DNA from: Trametes villosa
Taxonomy: Eukaryota > Basidiomycota > Agaricomycetes > Polyporales > Polyporaceae
Direction: 5' to 3'
Assembly (NCBI GenBank): GCA_002964805.2
Contig: PUDQ02000032.1
Location: 496,001 to 560,000, forward strand
DNA: 64,000 nt
The notes below the pieces were generated by a model, which saw nothing but the letters and a program-made list of their open reading frames with translations, was not told the DNA's origin and made no database searches. Below are positions 1 to 11,609 of this stretch, in pieces (the first letter of the stretch is position 1; every line of letters begins with the position of its first letter). The translations under genes and the position numbers were made by a program.

Positions 1-1979
1 AGTGGTGGCTCTGAAGATCCCTGGGCGACCGCACCCACCTTATCCCTTATCTAAGTTATCGCTGGCCCTTCGAGGTGTTTCACCTTCTATCTCCCTTCCC
101 GACACCCCGACACCTCGATATCATCCTCTCCTGAACGTGCTCTGTTTGCCGAATCGCCCGCTGACCCTATCTCCTCCCTTTTCAGCGCATACATTGCCGA
201 GCCGAGACGAAGAGAAGAGGAAAAGCATCGGCCGTCACATCCACATCGCGCCGCTACCGCATGAGGACGCCTTTCCCTCAGAGGCAGACAGCTGCGGCCT
301 GTCCTCTGACTCTTCCGTTCCCTCTGTGTCCACACGGAGCGCGCAAGATCCTCAACCTCGCCGCCATTGCCAGAGCCCCTCTTACAGTCGCATCCTGCGC
401 AACGCCCTCCATCTTGCACGATACCGCCGGCGCCAGGCTCCCAACTTTCAAATCCCGTGCTTCAACCCTCGCACCCCGTCCGCTCGCTATCCAGTGCTCT
501 GTTATCCCGTTGTTGTACATTCACCGTTGCACATCTTGGAACCCCCGCTCCGCACTGCGCCGATCTCTCTCGAAGATATACCAGCGGCGGGGTTGTACTA
601 TATCACGACCGTCATGCCCTGCTTCGCATACCCTATCCCTCCCCTCCTGTGTCGCCCTCCCTGCTTTGTCCACCGCTCCCGCGCCCCTTCGTACGCTACA
701 CGAAGCCTTCTCCCTCCGCTCCGCCACAACACCTCCCACACTCTGCACCCGTCGAACCTCTCTTCCAGAAGCGGCGTTACACCGCCCTTCCAACCGCACG
801 CCGGCCACACGACGGCCACCTCCGGGCCCGATCGCGCTCGGGCTGTCACCGTCGCGCCCAAACCGCCACCCGCTGCGGTCTGCGCCCGGTGCCGCTGCCT
901 GTCAACGTCAAGCAGTGCAGGCGGCGGCGCTCGCGGGTCCGAATACGGGCACGCGACCGCCACGCCGCAAATTCCTCGCAATACCGCCGCTACCCGGTCC
1001 CGGCGCTGCAGTCCATGGGGAAAGGGGGACCAGATCGACGCGTGCAGGTTGGCGCACTGCTCGACCGCGAGGGGTGCCTGGATGGTGGGTACCTTGGGCT
1101 TGGGTTGTCCGGGTCGGGGAGGGAGGGTCGGCGCATCAGACGTACGTAGGTTGTAGTTTGTCGATCGCATCGCTCGTCCGTTTACATGTTACATAGTCGT
1201 TGGGGCTGCCCTGGAGGGGTGCGTTGTACGTATACGCGACTACCTTACTGTGTAGTATAATATCATCGTCGTGTTTGGACTAGCGGGTAGATCGAAGCGT
1301 GCTCAAAGCAGTTGCAGGTTCCGCTACTGTCTACACCATCAAGCAAAACAATTTGCTAGGCCACAAAGAGCAGTTTTCTGAGGAAAGAGGCCGGTATCAT
1401 CGCATTATTGCCATTTGACACAAAATGCACATCACCGTTTGGGTGCACGTCCATCTCGTCAGGCAGATCACCGCAAAACCGCAACATCTGCTCACCCTCC
1501 CCGCTTTTTGTTCTCCTACCGTCGTCAGCAACAACGCTACATTGCTCCAGTGACCCTGATCTTGCGAGTTGCTGGCACAGGTGATGGTGGCGGTCCGGAC
1601 GCGAGAGACGATCAGGGCTCCTGTTCTTCTGGACTGCTCGCTTGGAGTTTCTGCGCTTCTAGCACGGCGGTTTCATTTTGGGGTACCTGACACCGGAGGT
1701 GTAACAACGCTCTTGAGAATATTCTGTGGGACGTCAGCTGTAATCGGGGCTGGACTCGGGGATTCTGTGGAAGTTGGGTGGCATCATCTGGTCGGATTCC
1801 ACCGGAAGTTCAAGGCGCAAGAAGGTGTCCGAGATGGGGAAGACAAGGTGGGCAGTAATGCTAAAAGAGCGACTGGGTGGAATTACTGTAAGTATGGTTA
1901 CACAGATAGCGATACAACGATACATAGCCGGAACATCCGCGAAAACGACCCGAAACACCACCGTACGCGCCGAGGGCCA
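1..1979. other. No recognisable gene; C-rich sequence
   Basis: Bases 1-1160 are strongly pyrimidine-rich on the + strand. Because of that several frames stay open at once (about 384, 311 and 260 codons on +, 190 on -). All translate to low-complexity Pro/Ser/Arg/Ala strings with no domain I recognise, which is what base composition alone would give. The first 54 bases read as an 18-codon tail ending in TAA at 52-54, which could be the end of a gene that starts outside the window, but this is a guess. From 1200 to 1979 I see only short ORFs without family features; this is probably 3' flank of Rtf2. Confidence 0.4.
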
Positions 1980-3136
1980 TCAAGCATACTGCACAAACAT
2001 ATTGTCAGGATCCGTGTGGTTTGAATTCAATGTTCAATTTAAGACTCACCCTCGTGAAGGTACCCATCGTCATGAACGTCTCCTTCTTCTGCGGTCCGTC
2101 CTTATTCGCATACAGCGACTTCACCGCGTCGCTCATGCCCGCCTTCCGCCTTGCCTCCTCCTCTGCAAGGCTTGCTGCGACCGCCCTGCTTGCAGCTTGG
2201 ATGCTCGGGTTCGTCGTCGGCAAGTTCGCCGCCTTCTTCGCAGGCGGCTCGGCCCCGGCGGCGTCCGCGCCAGCCTTGCGCTTCTTCCCCTTGCCCTTCA
2301 CCTTGGCGGGTTCGGCGGCCCTACGCACGAGCATGGCCGCGTGCATCTGCTCCTCGACTTCGGGCGGCGGGTTGAGAAGGACGATGTCGGATGCGCGGTC
2401 GTACTTCGCGCCACACTGCGGGCACAGATCGAGCTCCTTGCCCTGCTCCGGTTCCGCGCTCTTCTCCTTGCCCTTTCCTGCATCTGCCGGCGTTTCTGAC
2501 GGTGGGGTCTTAGACGGCGGGGCGCGGGAGACGGCCTTCAGGCCACCCTGAGAGAAGACGCAGCCGCAAGGGGAAAGGTAGACGAAGGGCTGGACGCCGT
2601 TCATCTCCTTGAAGTTGAGAGGGCAAACGAAGGGTGCGTGAGTGGGGGCGGACTCGGAGGAGTTGGATGAGGCGGAGGTCTTGGCGGGGTTGGGGGTAAG
2701 TTTCAGGACCTTGACGTCCTGTGCGAGGGGTCAGCGAAAAGATACACGATGAGTGAGTGGGGGAACGTACCTTGAGCGACCGAATATGCCCGCAAATCTC
2801 CTCGCCATCTCCGAAGGATGATCGGTCGAGCAGGAACTCCAGCAGCGCATCCTTGTTGTACAGCTTGCCTAGCGCACAAGAGACGATGGGTTCTTGCAAG
2901 GGACGCTGTGCTATAGTGTCAGTAGGTACACGGAAGATGTGGGATATTGCACAAACCTTGGAGAGAGCGCAGAAGAACCACTTTGCGCGAACCTGGTTCG
3001 CCTTGTCTGCCTGCTCAGCCTGGACATTGTGTCAATCTGGATACTTCAGCCACTGCCACTACCTGCATCTGCTTACCTTGGCCTTGGTGCGGACGAGATC
3101 TCTCCTGTCCGGAATACTTCCTCCATCATTACCCAT
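1980..3136 (-). CDS. rtf2: Rtf2-family replication termination factor
   Basis: Rtf2 is a nuclear protein of stalled and terminating replication forks and has also been linked to splicing. The start at 3136 gives MGNDGGSIPDRRDLVR, the family's signature N-terminus. The next exons carry the degenerate RING-like Rtf2 domain: EPIVSCALGKLYNKDALLEF, then FVCPLNF, SPCGCVFS and LCPQCGAKY with paired cysteines. A Lys/Ala-rich linker follows (KGKGKKRKAG). At least four introns interrupt the gene. The last one separates GTFTR from the final codons: the exon continues at 1988 after a CAG acceptor and reads Y-A-stop, restoring the conserved GTFTRYA C-terminus. Reading straight through instead would give a non-conserved tail ending at 2005. 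The gene is tail-away from unrecognised sequence and head-to-head with Med21, about 310 bp apart. Confidence 0.9.
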
Positions 3137-3446
3137 GGCTGCAGAGAGCGACAAGAAGAGGTCCGAGGAAAGCTGATGGTGGTCGGGCGCGAAGTCGCGA
3201 ATGCAGAGAGCAGCTACGGGCGCCTGAGCAAGGAGTGCGGGGCGATCGCTGACTAATCGGGATGGCCCAATGCAGCTGGTATGGGCGTCTACCTCCCTTG
3301 TTCCTGTGTGGCTCGGACTCAGGCTGGCCTCGGTCCCTCCTCCTCCTCACACCGAACCTGCTGCTGCCGCTGCACCCGAGGCCGTTCTATGTCTCCCCTC
3401 TCCTCGCTGGCCCGCACCTCCCGCCCTGCACCCCCATAGCAGCGTC

Positions 3447-4126
3447 ATGCTGCAGGAACTGTCTCATATGGACCGCATCACCCAACTGCAGGATGAGATC
3501 CAACAAGTCCGTCCTTCCCCCTGCCCCTGCCTCGCGCCCTTCCGCCCGCATGCTCACCGCGCTCACCCTCGCAGCTGCTCACGATAATGTCGAGTAGCAT
3601 CGCCTACCTCACCTCGCGCGCCAACTTCGTGCAGGTCAGCCCGGACGTCCCGGTCACCAAGGCGCGCAACCCGGAGAAGTACGACCAGCCGGATGTGTTT
3701 GAAGGTCAGGCGCGTACCTCTCCGCGTAGCGTTTTGCTAAATGGCCTATGTGGCGTGTAGCAAACAAAAAGGAGCTCGTGTCGGACCTGATGAAGAAGGC
3801 GAAACAGGTCGAATACCTCATTGAGCACTTGCCAGACCCCGATCCAGAGGAAGCGCAGGTATGCATCACTTCAATCCCCATCCTGTAGTGCTTTACCGAG
3901 CGCCACACAGGTGGAGCGGCTCGAAGCCCTCGAAAGACAGATGGCTGAGGCCAATGCCGAATACATCCAAGCAGTGAATCGCGCTAGTAAGTGACGCGTT
4001 CGGTATCCGCCTTGCGCGCGCTGAGAATGTGCCTTGACGCGTCCAGAGAACCTCCACGCGCAAATATGTGATGTGCTCAGGAATATGCTAGACGAGCCGG
4101 ACATTGTGAAAGACGAAGCTGGGTGA
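3447..4126 (+). CDS. med21: Mediator complex subunit 21 (Srb7-like)
   Basis: Med21 heterodimerises with Med7 in the Mediator middle module, which bridges activators and RNA polymerase II. Five exons (3447-3506, 3575-3704, 3761-3858, 3911-3986, 4047-4126) join in frame to 147 residues, close to the family's usual 130-150. The N-terminus contains MDRITQLQDEIQQ (second in-frame ATG at 3468), followed by LLTIMSSSIAYLTSRA, the typical Med21 opening. The C-terminal half is a long coiled coil (VERLEALERQMAEANAEY) that ends in LRNMLDEPD. The first donor is GTCCGT, weaker than the others, but the join is required for the conserved helix. I cannot decide between the ATGs at 3447 and 3468; the second matches the usual MDR-start of the family. 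Confidence 0.9.
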
Positions 4127-4466
4127 AGTGCCATCTTCCTCGTGCACTCACCGCTGTCGTTGAGTTACGGATAGTCCCTGTATATACGCACACTCCAAGT
4201 ACTCTAGCTGCCATAATATCTCAGCCATGTTACCGAGAGCCGCTTGCCCAGCTTAGGGGGCTCTTCTGTGCTTTCCCAGCGAATCACGGGAGCTAACTCA
4301 GCATGATCTCGAGCAATTCACTCGCACAGGAAGCGTCAACGATAGCGACGGGATGCATCCTTGTTCAAGGGCATACAATCTCTATACTCCAGTAGTCGAC
4401 CTCCACATATGTACATTCCCGACCCTCCCAACATCCATCCCTCAGAGTACAACAGTCTCCCCGCAC
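4127..4466. other. Convergent intergenic region
   Basis: This is the 3' flank shared by the converging Med21 and ArfGAP genes. No ORF, repeat or RNA gene is evident. Confidence 0.5.
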
Positions 4467-5871
4467 CTACTTGAACCCACCCCAGATATCCCCAAACACA
4501 TCGTCCGCCTTCTTCTGCGTCGCCGCCGCGGGCGTCGCCGTCGAGTTCGCCGCAGGGGCCCCCCACACGTCGCTCGTCGAGAACAAGCTCTGCTGCTGAG
4601 CCGGCACGCCCCCGCTCGCCCAGATGTTCGGCTGCGCAAGCGCGGCCGGCGCCGCGTTCCACCCCGAGCTCGCGCCCCACATCCCGACGCCCGCGTTCCC
4701 CATCAGGCTCGTCTGCTGTTGTTGCTGCTGCTGCGGGACCGCCTGCTGGGGGGGGCCCCAGCCCGCCTGCATCCCGCCGAACTGCCCGAACTGCCCCTGC
4801 GGCTGGGCAGGCTGCGCGCCGAACTGCCCGCCCCCGTACGCGTTCTGTACGGGAGCCGCGGGCGCCGCCGTGGCGAAGAGCGACATGATGTCCGCGGTGA
4901 CGTCCTTCTTCGGCTGGGCCTGCTGGGGCGGCGGGCTCGCGGGCGCGTGGAAGTCGAGCGAGAACAGGTCGAGCGCCGCGCTCTGGGGCTGCTGCTGTGC
5001 CGGCGCGGGAGCTGCCTGCTGCTGTTGGGGCGGGGCGATAGCTGGGGATGCGGCGGCCTGGCGGCTCGCGGCGACCGACGCGGAGAGCAGCTGGTGCGGT
5101 TGGCCCTGCTGTGGCCGGGAGCTCACAGAGGCGCGGGAAACGTGGGTGGAGGGCGGTGCGGCCTGCGCGGGGGTGGGGGGCTGCGAAGGCGCTGCTGCAG
5201 GAGCGGCGGCAGGTGCATCCGCCTCGAGTGCGGCGGGGTCTTCTGGGACGGGACCCTCGCGTGCCCACCGCCTAGACTCGTATTTGGAGCGGATGTACGA
5301 TTCCATCTTGCTGCATAGCAGCGCGAGCTGTGAGGGGTTGTTGAAGGGTGGAGGGGTAGGGAACGTACTGATCGGGCGGGACGTGGCCTGCACGCAAATG
5401 CGCCTCCCAGTACAAATTCGCCCTCCGGTTCCCCCACTTCTGTATTGACTGCATCGGAGGACCCATTAGAGCGTTGACGCAAAGCGGGAGTCGAGTGGGA
5501 GACTCACCGCCATCTGCTCCGGGGTCCAAACGTCGAGATCTACAGACTTGACCTTGCTGATATGCGTGCCCATAGAGCGATGTATGCCAGAGCACCGGAT
5601 GCACAGAAACACGCCTCTACACCCAGCCCGTACATCAGCACCCCATCCTCCTTTACCTCTCCAGCAGAAAACAGCACTCACAGGTTCCAAGAAGCCCATC
5701 TTGGGTCTACCGCGAACGATCAGCCCCGCCACCCTCTCGCCGCGAGCCGAGCACGAGCGACCCACCGTTTCGCTTGCAGTCCGCGCACGTCTTGTTCTCG
5801 GGCCTCTTCAGGAGCTCGCGCAGCGTGCGCGAGTTGCGCTCGGTCGTCGCCTTGTCCTGCTTGTGCGACAT
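4467..5871 (-). CDS. Arf GTPase-activating protein, SMAP/Age2 type
   Basis: This protein should stimulate GTP hydrolysis on Arf GTPases during vesicle budding at the trans-Golgi and endosomes. The start at 5871 gives [20 protein letters not shown]. The ArfGAP zinc finger is complete once two introns are removed: [17 protein letters not shown] followed by VFLCIRC, i.e. C-x2-C-x16-C-x2-C. The arginine finger lies in [17 protein letters not shown]. The domain closes with [15 protein letters not shown] and a region ending [13 protein letters not shown]. After about residue 140 the protein is a Pro/Ala/Gln-rich disordered tail that ends [12 protein letters not shown]; such DxF-type ends often bind clathrin adaptors (inference). 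The single zinc finger with a Q/P tail fits the SMAP/Age2 subfamily better than Gcs1 or Glo3. Confidence 0.88.
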
Positions 5872-6125
5872 GGTGGTGGAGGGCGGACACGTTGATGCGG
5901 TGCCGGGCGGTGGTGGTGGCGGGCGATGTCAACGCGGTCTGCGTTCGTGTGCTCCGACTATGTAAGCGCCCATATACTCCGAGATGCTTTATTTCATTTT
6001 CGAAGTTGGAAGCGCGATATATGCTCGTGCTAATTACTCGTACACAGAAAAATACACGATGATTTCTGCAGGTGAATTTAATAAAGCTACAGCACAGGGG
6101 GGTCCAGCGAGCGTGATCAAGGAGG

Positions 6126-7068
6126 TTAGTTCACGCCATCCGCCATCTTCCCCAGTAATCGCTCTCGCAGCTGGATCAGCTCCATCTGCTTGTCTCGAGC
6201 TTCGGCCAATGCATGCCTGGCAAGGTCTATGTTCTGCGCCTCCTGAGTATGGGGACAGAAGGCCAAGCAGGGAATACACGTACTGGAGGGAGGCCCTGGA
6301 ATGCCTCGACCCTGGCGCGTTTCTCTTTCAAGTCTCGTTCCTGCTCCTTGAGCTTCTTGCGGAAGGCGGTCAGTTCGGTAATCGAGACAGGGGGCGGCTC
6401 CGGCATGTCGCTCTGCGGGATTTTGAGATCTACACGCGGTAGCCTTGGACAAAGTGACTGGCGAACCATTACTGCGTCCAGCTCTTTCTGGTATTCCTTC
6501 GCTTTCGCAGTAAGCGCAGCTTTCTTCCTCTCAAGCGCAGGTACGTTCTCGTCCGGGCCAGAGTCTGATTGCAGTATTTGCGTCCATCTGCGAGAGTGAG
6601 GCGCAGTGAGCAACAAATGGCCATCGAACGTACCTTTCGAGCTGTCTCTGCTCGTGTACAATGGACAAGAGGTGTCGAGTGAGCTCATCTTCCGCCTCGC
6701 GAGTGCGAAGAAGGGAGCGAGCCACAGAGAGCTCCTCCTCGTCCAATCGTTCTATTGCTTCCGAGAATCTTCACCAGAATTGATTTTGAGTGGGCGGGCT
6801 CAGAGATGAAGCACCACGGCTCACGTCGAGAAGGAGAGGTCGTCGACACCCAAGGCATCCGCAATGTCGGTGAGGATATCGAGGGAGTCCTCAATTTCCG
6901 GGGAGAGCTCTAAGTCAGAAAGATCCGCATATGGACGGCCTTTGCGCCCATGTCAGGAAATGCAGTTGTCGTCGTAGTGCAAATGGTTGTATATCGACCT
7001 TTGAGGGCGTAGTAGCGTTCGGAAGCTGGGTTCGAGGAAGGCCCTGCAGATGAAGACGCCTCTGCCAT
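6126..7068 (-). CDS. Coiled-coil protein, HAUS1-like augmin subunit (tentative)
   Basis: The start at 7068 gives MAEASSSAGPSSNPASERYY. After a short first intron the frame continues GRPYADLSDLELSPEIEDS, then an acidic helical stretch (LDILTDIADALGVDDLSFS). The rest is almost entirely heptad-like coiled coil: ERKKAALTAKAKEYQKELDA, ITELTAFRKKLKEQERDLKE, RARVEAFQGLPP, and a C-terminal helix LARHALAEARDKQMELIQLR. The order of long coiled coil, then a short Pro-containing break followed by a last helix, resembles the C-terminus of HAUS1, a subunit of the augmin complex that recruits gamma-tubulin to spindle microtubules. No single catalytic motif can confirm this; another coiled-coil spindle or kinetochore protein is possible. 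It is divergent with GET2 across 272 bp. Confidence 0.45.
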
Positions 7069-7340
7069 AGGATCGCTGTAGTGCCTGCTGTACACGACCC
7101 TGAGCGAAGTGAATGCGGTATCTATCTTGAACAAGCAGGATAATTCAAGAGAAGCAGAGAGGTTATAGCTAGCGAGAAAGGCTGAGGAGCTCGAGGTGGC
7201 TGAAGGTGGCTGAAGGAAGGCAAGTCGCGTGGATAGACGCCGGAGAGGTACGCGAGGAGATCTACGCGCGGTGGCAGCACACCGCAGTCCACCACCTCCT
7301 CGTCCTGTCCCCCATCCACGTCGACCCCGGGCTCGCCACC
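7069..7340. promoter_or_regulatory. Divergent promoter region, HAUS1-like / GET2
   Basis: The 272 bp between two head-to-head start codons must hold both promoters. No TATA box is obvious. The GET2 reading frame stays open upstream to 7206, but the sequence GCCACCATGTCC around 7341 is a strong start context and the conserved protein begins there. Confidence 0.5.
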
Positions 7341-8535
7341 ATGTCCGCCGCCAAAGCACGCGCAGAGGCCCGCAGAAAAGCCATCCTCGCCCGCGGCGGC
7401 GACCGCCTCGCACGCATCACCTCCTCCGCCCGCGGAGAGGAGGGTGCCACCTACATGCACGATGGTCCGTACCCCATCCCTTCTACCTCCCTACTTACCC
7501 CTAACGAGCGTGTACAATGCATAGACCCCCCGCTGGCAACTCTGCCCAGCCGCCCCGGAGTCTCCGACTTCGTGGGCGAGACGTCTGACATGCCCACCCC
7601 CGCGTCATCCACGCCCTCCTCACGCAACGTCAGCGGCACCGCGCGCTCGCCTTTCGAGGCCGCCGGCCTCGGCGTTGGCGTCCCCGACCCCTCCGTCTGG
7701 TCAGAAGAACAGCAAGCGCAGTTCATGAACGCCCTCCTCGGCGCCGCCGGCCGCGCCCCCGAGCAGCCGCGCCTGCCCTCGTCATCATCGTCCGCCACCG
7801 CTGCCCCGTCCGCTACCGCTGGCGCGCCTCTCTCCCCCGACGACCCCATGGCCGCGCTCATGTCCGCGCTGCAGCAAGGCGGCGCAGGTGCTCCCCCGGG
7901 CTTCCAGTTCCCTGGTACTGGGCCTGGCTTGGGCATGGGCATGCCCGGTATGGCGCCACCCGCCCCTCCGAAAGCGAAGACCTTCCTGCAGAAGCTCATG
8001 CCGGTCATCCACGTACTTGCGGCGTGGATTCTGCTCGCGTACTTTGTGCTCTGGAGAGAGCCTGAGGCGTACGAAGCGCGGACGCATGGGTCTGAGCTGG
8101 CAAATAGCCGCTGGAGGCGATGGGCAGAGCTGGGCTGGAAGAGTCCAGAAGATGGATGGGGCGTGCAGACAGTCGTAAGTCCCTCGTGCTTCTGTGCGCG
8201 TGGCCCAGCAAGCGTTAATATCCCCGCATAGCCATTCTTCTGGGCGTTCACCACACTCGCGCTCGTTCTGCACTCGTGGCGCATATTCACGAACCTAGTG
8301 CGTACCGCCGTCCCCCTACCAGCGCAAACACACCCCTAACATATAGCTGTAGGATCCCGTACAGCCGCCCATGCTGCTCGCGCTCGCGCTCCCGAGCCTC
8401 CCTCCGCCACTACCCGCTATCATCACGAACGGGCTCAAGTACCTCCAAATAGGCGGAGTGTTCTTCGACGACCTCTCCGCACTGATAGTAGGGATCGGCT
8501 TCCTCATCTGGATCGCGGGCTGGGTGTCTTCCTGA
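7341..8535 (+). CDS. get2: GET complex subunit GET2 (tail-anchored protein receptor)
   Basis: Get2 with Get1 forms the ER-membrane receptor for the Get3 ATPase, which delivers tail-anchored proteins. Four exons (7341-7464, 7525-8174, 8232-8297, 8353-8535) join in frame to 340 residues. The cytosolic N-terminus has the Get3-binding basic helix RRKAILARGGDRLARIT, matching the RRERR...RLxKIT pattern of yeast Get2. A long Pro/Gly/Ala-rich linker follows. Three hydrophobic segments sit at the C-terminus: VIHVLAAWILLAYFVLW, VPFFWAFTTLALVLHSW, and one ending ALIVGIGFLIWIAGW. This layout (soluble N-half, three C-terminal membrane helices) is that of Get2/CAML. It converges with the mitoribosomal gene downstream. 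Confidence 0.85.
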
Positions 8536-8708
8536 GCTGCTTAGCTATACTCCTTGTAATCCAGCACGCTGTGTGTACTAATGGGATAATGATGACCTTC
8601 GACGACCGCACGCATCCGGACGCGTGAATAGCAGTGATTAGATTACAGTATGGGGATGTGTGCGCGTGAGGTGTACGTGAGACGCGAGGTAGAAGGTGTG
8701 GGGGATGG

Positions 8709-9311
8709 TCATGGGAGGACGGCAGCGGCGCCGGTCTTGCGCTGTTGCACTGGCGGTGGTGTTAGGGACTCGCCTGCCGCGGCGCGCTCCTTCTTCCACT
8801 TCTGCCACCAGGGCCCGGCAGAGAGGTCTAGCAGCTCGGTGAAGATGGCTGAAGACCACTTTCCGTCGATGTCCAGCTTGTGTGTTGCGCCGTTTTCTAC
8901 GAGGAGGTACGGAGAAGCGGTCATAAGCAACGGTGGCAGAGTGCAGACACGCGGGACTCACTGAGCTCAATGACCATCTCCGGCTTCCACGTATCCTCCT
9001 TCGACTTGAGCCTCTTCTCGATCTGGATGTCGATGGCCGGGTTCAAGTAGCGTATCCTTGGCAAGTCCTCCTTCACGAAGTGCCTGTTCCGCATAACACG
9101 TCGCGCACACGCACACAAGTAACGTAAGTTCTCGCACAAAGCCCCCTGCTATACCATGCACGTACCGTGCACCGAAGTGGTCATTGCGGTACGCGTACGT
9201 GAGGCGCAGGCTCTTCAGGTTCGGGAGGTGCGGCTTCGGGTCCTGGTTCAGGCGCGCGAGGATGCCAGACAGGCGCGACGGGCCCGGGATGGTCTTTGGT
9301 TTCCGCGGCAT
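8709..9311 (-). CDS. Mitochondrial ribosomal protein, L51/S25/CI-B8 fold (mL61/Mrp49-like)
   Basis: This is probably a component of the mitochondrial ribosome; the thioredoxin-like L51/S25/CI-B8 domain is also found in complex I subunit B8. Three exons join in frame to about 150 residues starting MPRKPKTIPGPSRLSG at 9311. The core is ARHFVKEDLPRIRYLNPAID, then EMVIELKNGATHKLDIDGKW and a conserved hydrophobic helix (IFTELLDLSAG). The F-x-x-x-x-[IL]P-x-I-x-Y-x-NP pattern is shared with human MRPS25 and fungal Mrp49. The C-terminus (PPVQQRKTGAAAVLP) is low complexity. The gene matters locally because a broken copy lies at 11.6-11.9 kb. I cannot distinguish mL61 from mS25 by eye. Confidence 0.75.
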
Positions 9312-9485
9312 CGTGTTCTATGCGCTGTGCACCAAAGCGAAGCCGGCCCAAGCAAAGCGGAGAACGGGAGAGCGGGAGAGGTGAGCGGGGAGGAGACAGC
9401 GAGCGCGGCGGCGCTTGGGCTGTGGGCGTCTCCGGAAACTTGGGCGTTGTTTACATCTGTTGAATCCCGATGGCGGTAACTTGTA
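9312..9485. repeat. Duplicated bidirectional promoter segment, copy 1
   Basis: This is the region upstream of the intact mitoribosomal gene. It is clearly similar to 11898-12085, upstream of the pseudogene copy: both carry the blocks GGGCGTTGTTT and TTGAATCCCGATGGCGGT in the same order and spacing. It lies between divergent genes (mitoribosomal on -, LRR-like paralogue 1 on +), so it probably contains promoter elements for the former and perhaps both. Confidence 0.75.
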
Positions 9486-9813
9486 CACTTGAGTCTTGCA
9501 CAGCGGTTCTTGAGCTCGTCCTACCTACCGCTACTTCTGCCTCCCTCTACCAGCCTCTACCTCCCCGCTCGTTCATCTGACTGAATACATCGAAAGAAAG
9601 GGCATCTGTCTCTAACCACCGTTGAATTTATAGCTGTCAAGGGCACGTTAGACTTGCCTGCCTGTGCCCGAAACGCGGAAGCCAGTATGACCCGCCCTTG
9701 CAATGGCCCACCCACATAGGGCTTGGACACTCTCGCTGGCCGTCACTACCATGCGCTGGCCCATGCGTATCCATCCATGGGCGAGCTTTGGCTACTCCTT
9801 GTACCTCTGAGCA

Positions 9814-9820
9814 TATAAAT
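9814..9820 (+). promoter_or_regulatory. TATA box of LRR-like paralogue 1
   Basis: TATAAAT lies 91-97 bp before the ATG at 9911. The other two paralogues have a TATA box at nearly the same distance. Confidence 0.6.
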
Positions 9821-9910
9821 GTTGGGTCGCCTCCTCCACTCACTCTCCAGCCTCAACCGTTCAGGCTACTCTAGAACCACTCCGGCCCATTGCACCAGTC
9901 CACTATCGAC

Positions 9911-11368
9911 ATGACTATCGACTCGGATACTGCGAAACCGTGGAGCCAATACAGTACGCTCCTCTATTCCACGTATATCTAGGGTATGCTGATCATATTA
10001 CCGCCAGGTGGGGATCGATTATACGGAAGCATCTACGCCGTTACCGTGGACGGCCAGAGAATCGAAGTCAATGGCCTACCGTGGGCGCACATCCCGCAGA
10101 ATCGTGTCAAGACTCTGACAATATCACTACCTCGCCCGTCCGCCTTCGAAGGCATGCGCGCATTCTTGCAGACTTCCAGCATGCCGCACCTGTCGAAGTT
10201 GGCCGTCGCGCTCCGGGACGACGTGAACCCCTCTTCCGTCCCGGCCCCTGCAGCCCCTCCGATGATCGACGCCGCCGATATCACCCCCCAGCGGTTCCCC
10301 GCTCTGGACAATATCAAACTGGAAAACGTCGCGCTCAGGCTCACGCCCTCCATGGCCTCCCGCCTCTGTGTCTTGTTCATGGAAATTTCCACTGGCCCCC
10401 CTATGCCGCTAGCACCGTTCCTCGAGTGGCTCGGCGCTCTTTCGCTTATCGAGCGTCTCTCCCTCAAGAATTGCTTTGCCAGGCCAACCTCCCCACCCGG
10501 TAACTTCGTCGGCGGACGGCCGCCTCTGGACGCCTCTCAGTTGGACTGGATGCAAATCTACGATCACCCCTCCAACATCAGCCACATCATGTCGGCGCTC
10601 ATCGTCCCCGAAACCGCCGACGTGGCCCTCCATGGGAACGCGCTCGGCGCGTCTGTCGAGCAGTGCGGCCAGGCGCTCCTAGCCATGCTCCCCCGCGACA
10701 GGCGGTGCCTGCCCGCCCTGCAGCTGTGCCAGTATCTCGAGGTTGTCTGCACCCGAGCCCAATTCGAAGTCAACGCCAATCTGTACCCCGAGGACGGTGA
10801 GGTGGGCCCTCGGACGCTGGATCTCACCCTCAACACCGACTTTTACGGCGAAAGGAACCACCTCGCGGGTCGGGAGCGGGCGCAGCTCTTCGGCGTGTTC
10901 ATGCAGCTCCTCAGGCACGTGTTCCCGGTCGCCCGTGTCACCGAGCTCAAGCTCCGTGGCGACGTCCAGGCCATCTCCCCGCCGTTTTGGACTGCGATCC
11001 TCTCTCAATTCCCCGCCCTCGGCCGCTTCACCGTCGACGACGAGAACCTCCAGAACTTCCCGGCCGCCCTCTTCACGGCGCTGTGCGGATTTCAGCCGCC
11101 GCCCCGCACGCTGCTCTGCCCGGCGCTCGTCGCCTTGGAGGTTCACGCTGGCCTGATGGCGTTCGGGCAGCTCGAAGGCCTGTACCGCTGCTTGGAGTCG
11201 CGCAGGCTGTCCGGCGGTCCTGCCATGCTGCGCCACCTGGAGGTTGAGGTATGGGCTGATGAGCATTGCCCGGAAACTGTCCTCGTCGATCTTAAGCGCA
11301 AGTTCGATCGCCTCTGCAGGGACAGCCGCTTGGAGATCATCGTGCAACCCGGGCCCCGGACTCGGTAA
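9911..11368 (+). CDS. F-box-less leucine-rich-like protein, tandem paralogue 1
   Basis: Two exons, 9911-9953 and 10008-11368, join in phase 1 to 467 residues; the total is a multiple of three and the intron is GT-AG. The protein has regularly spaced leucine/aliphatic strands like those in the C-terminal half of basidiomycete F-box/LRR proteins, but no F-box precedes them: only about 15 residues (MTIDSDTAKPWSQYS) sit before the conserved core. Segments shared with the two downstream paralogues include IERLSLKNCFARPT, YDHPSNISHIMSALIVP and the C-terminal helix after EVWADEHCPE. No catalytic motif, signal peptide or membrane segment is visible and I do not assign a function. Its TATA promoter and tandem arrangement suggest an accessory, fast-evolving gene (inference). 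Confidence 0.75.
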
Positions 11369-11609
11369 ATCTGTCAAGCTCGTTGACAGAGCAAAGAGGC
11401 ATACAGTGAATTAAGGGGGAGTTTTGTATAGCTAGAAGCCGACGGCTCATGCACGCACGAATCTCCATAGTATAAGTATGTATCAATGTATGTTCCGAGT
11501 CTTATTCCAATGACCCCGAAAATACATATTAGTGTCCGCAGAAATGGGGATACCCGCTGTTATGTATGCGTATGTCCTCGACGACCGCAGCGAGTGCGTA
11601 CTAAGAGGC

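Noticed and set aside
2..1156. 384-codon + ORF and two overlapping + ORFs
   Set aside because: Three frames are open together because the strand is C-rich. All give low-complexity Pro/Ser/Arg text without family features.
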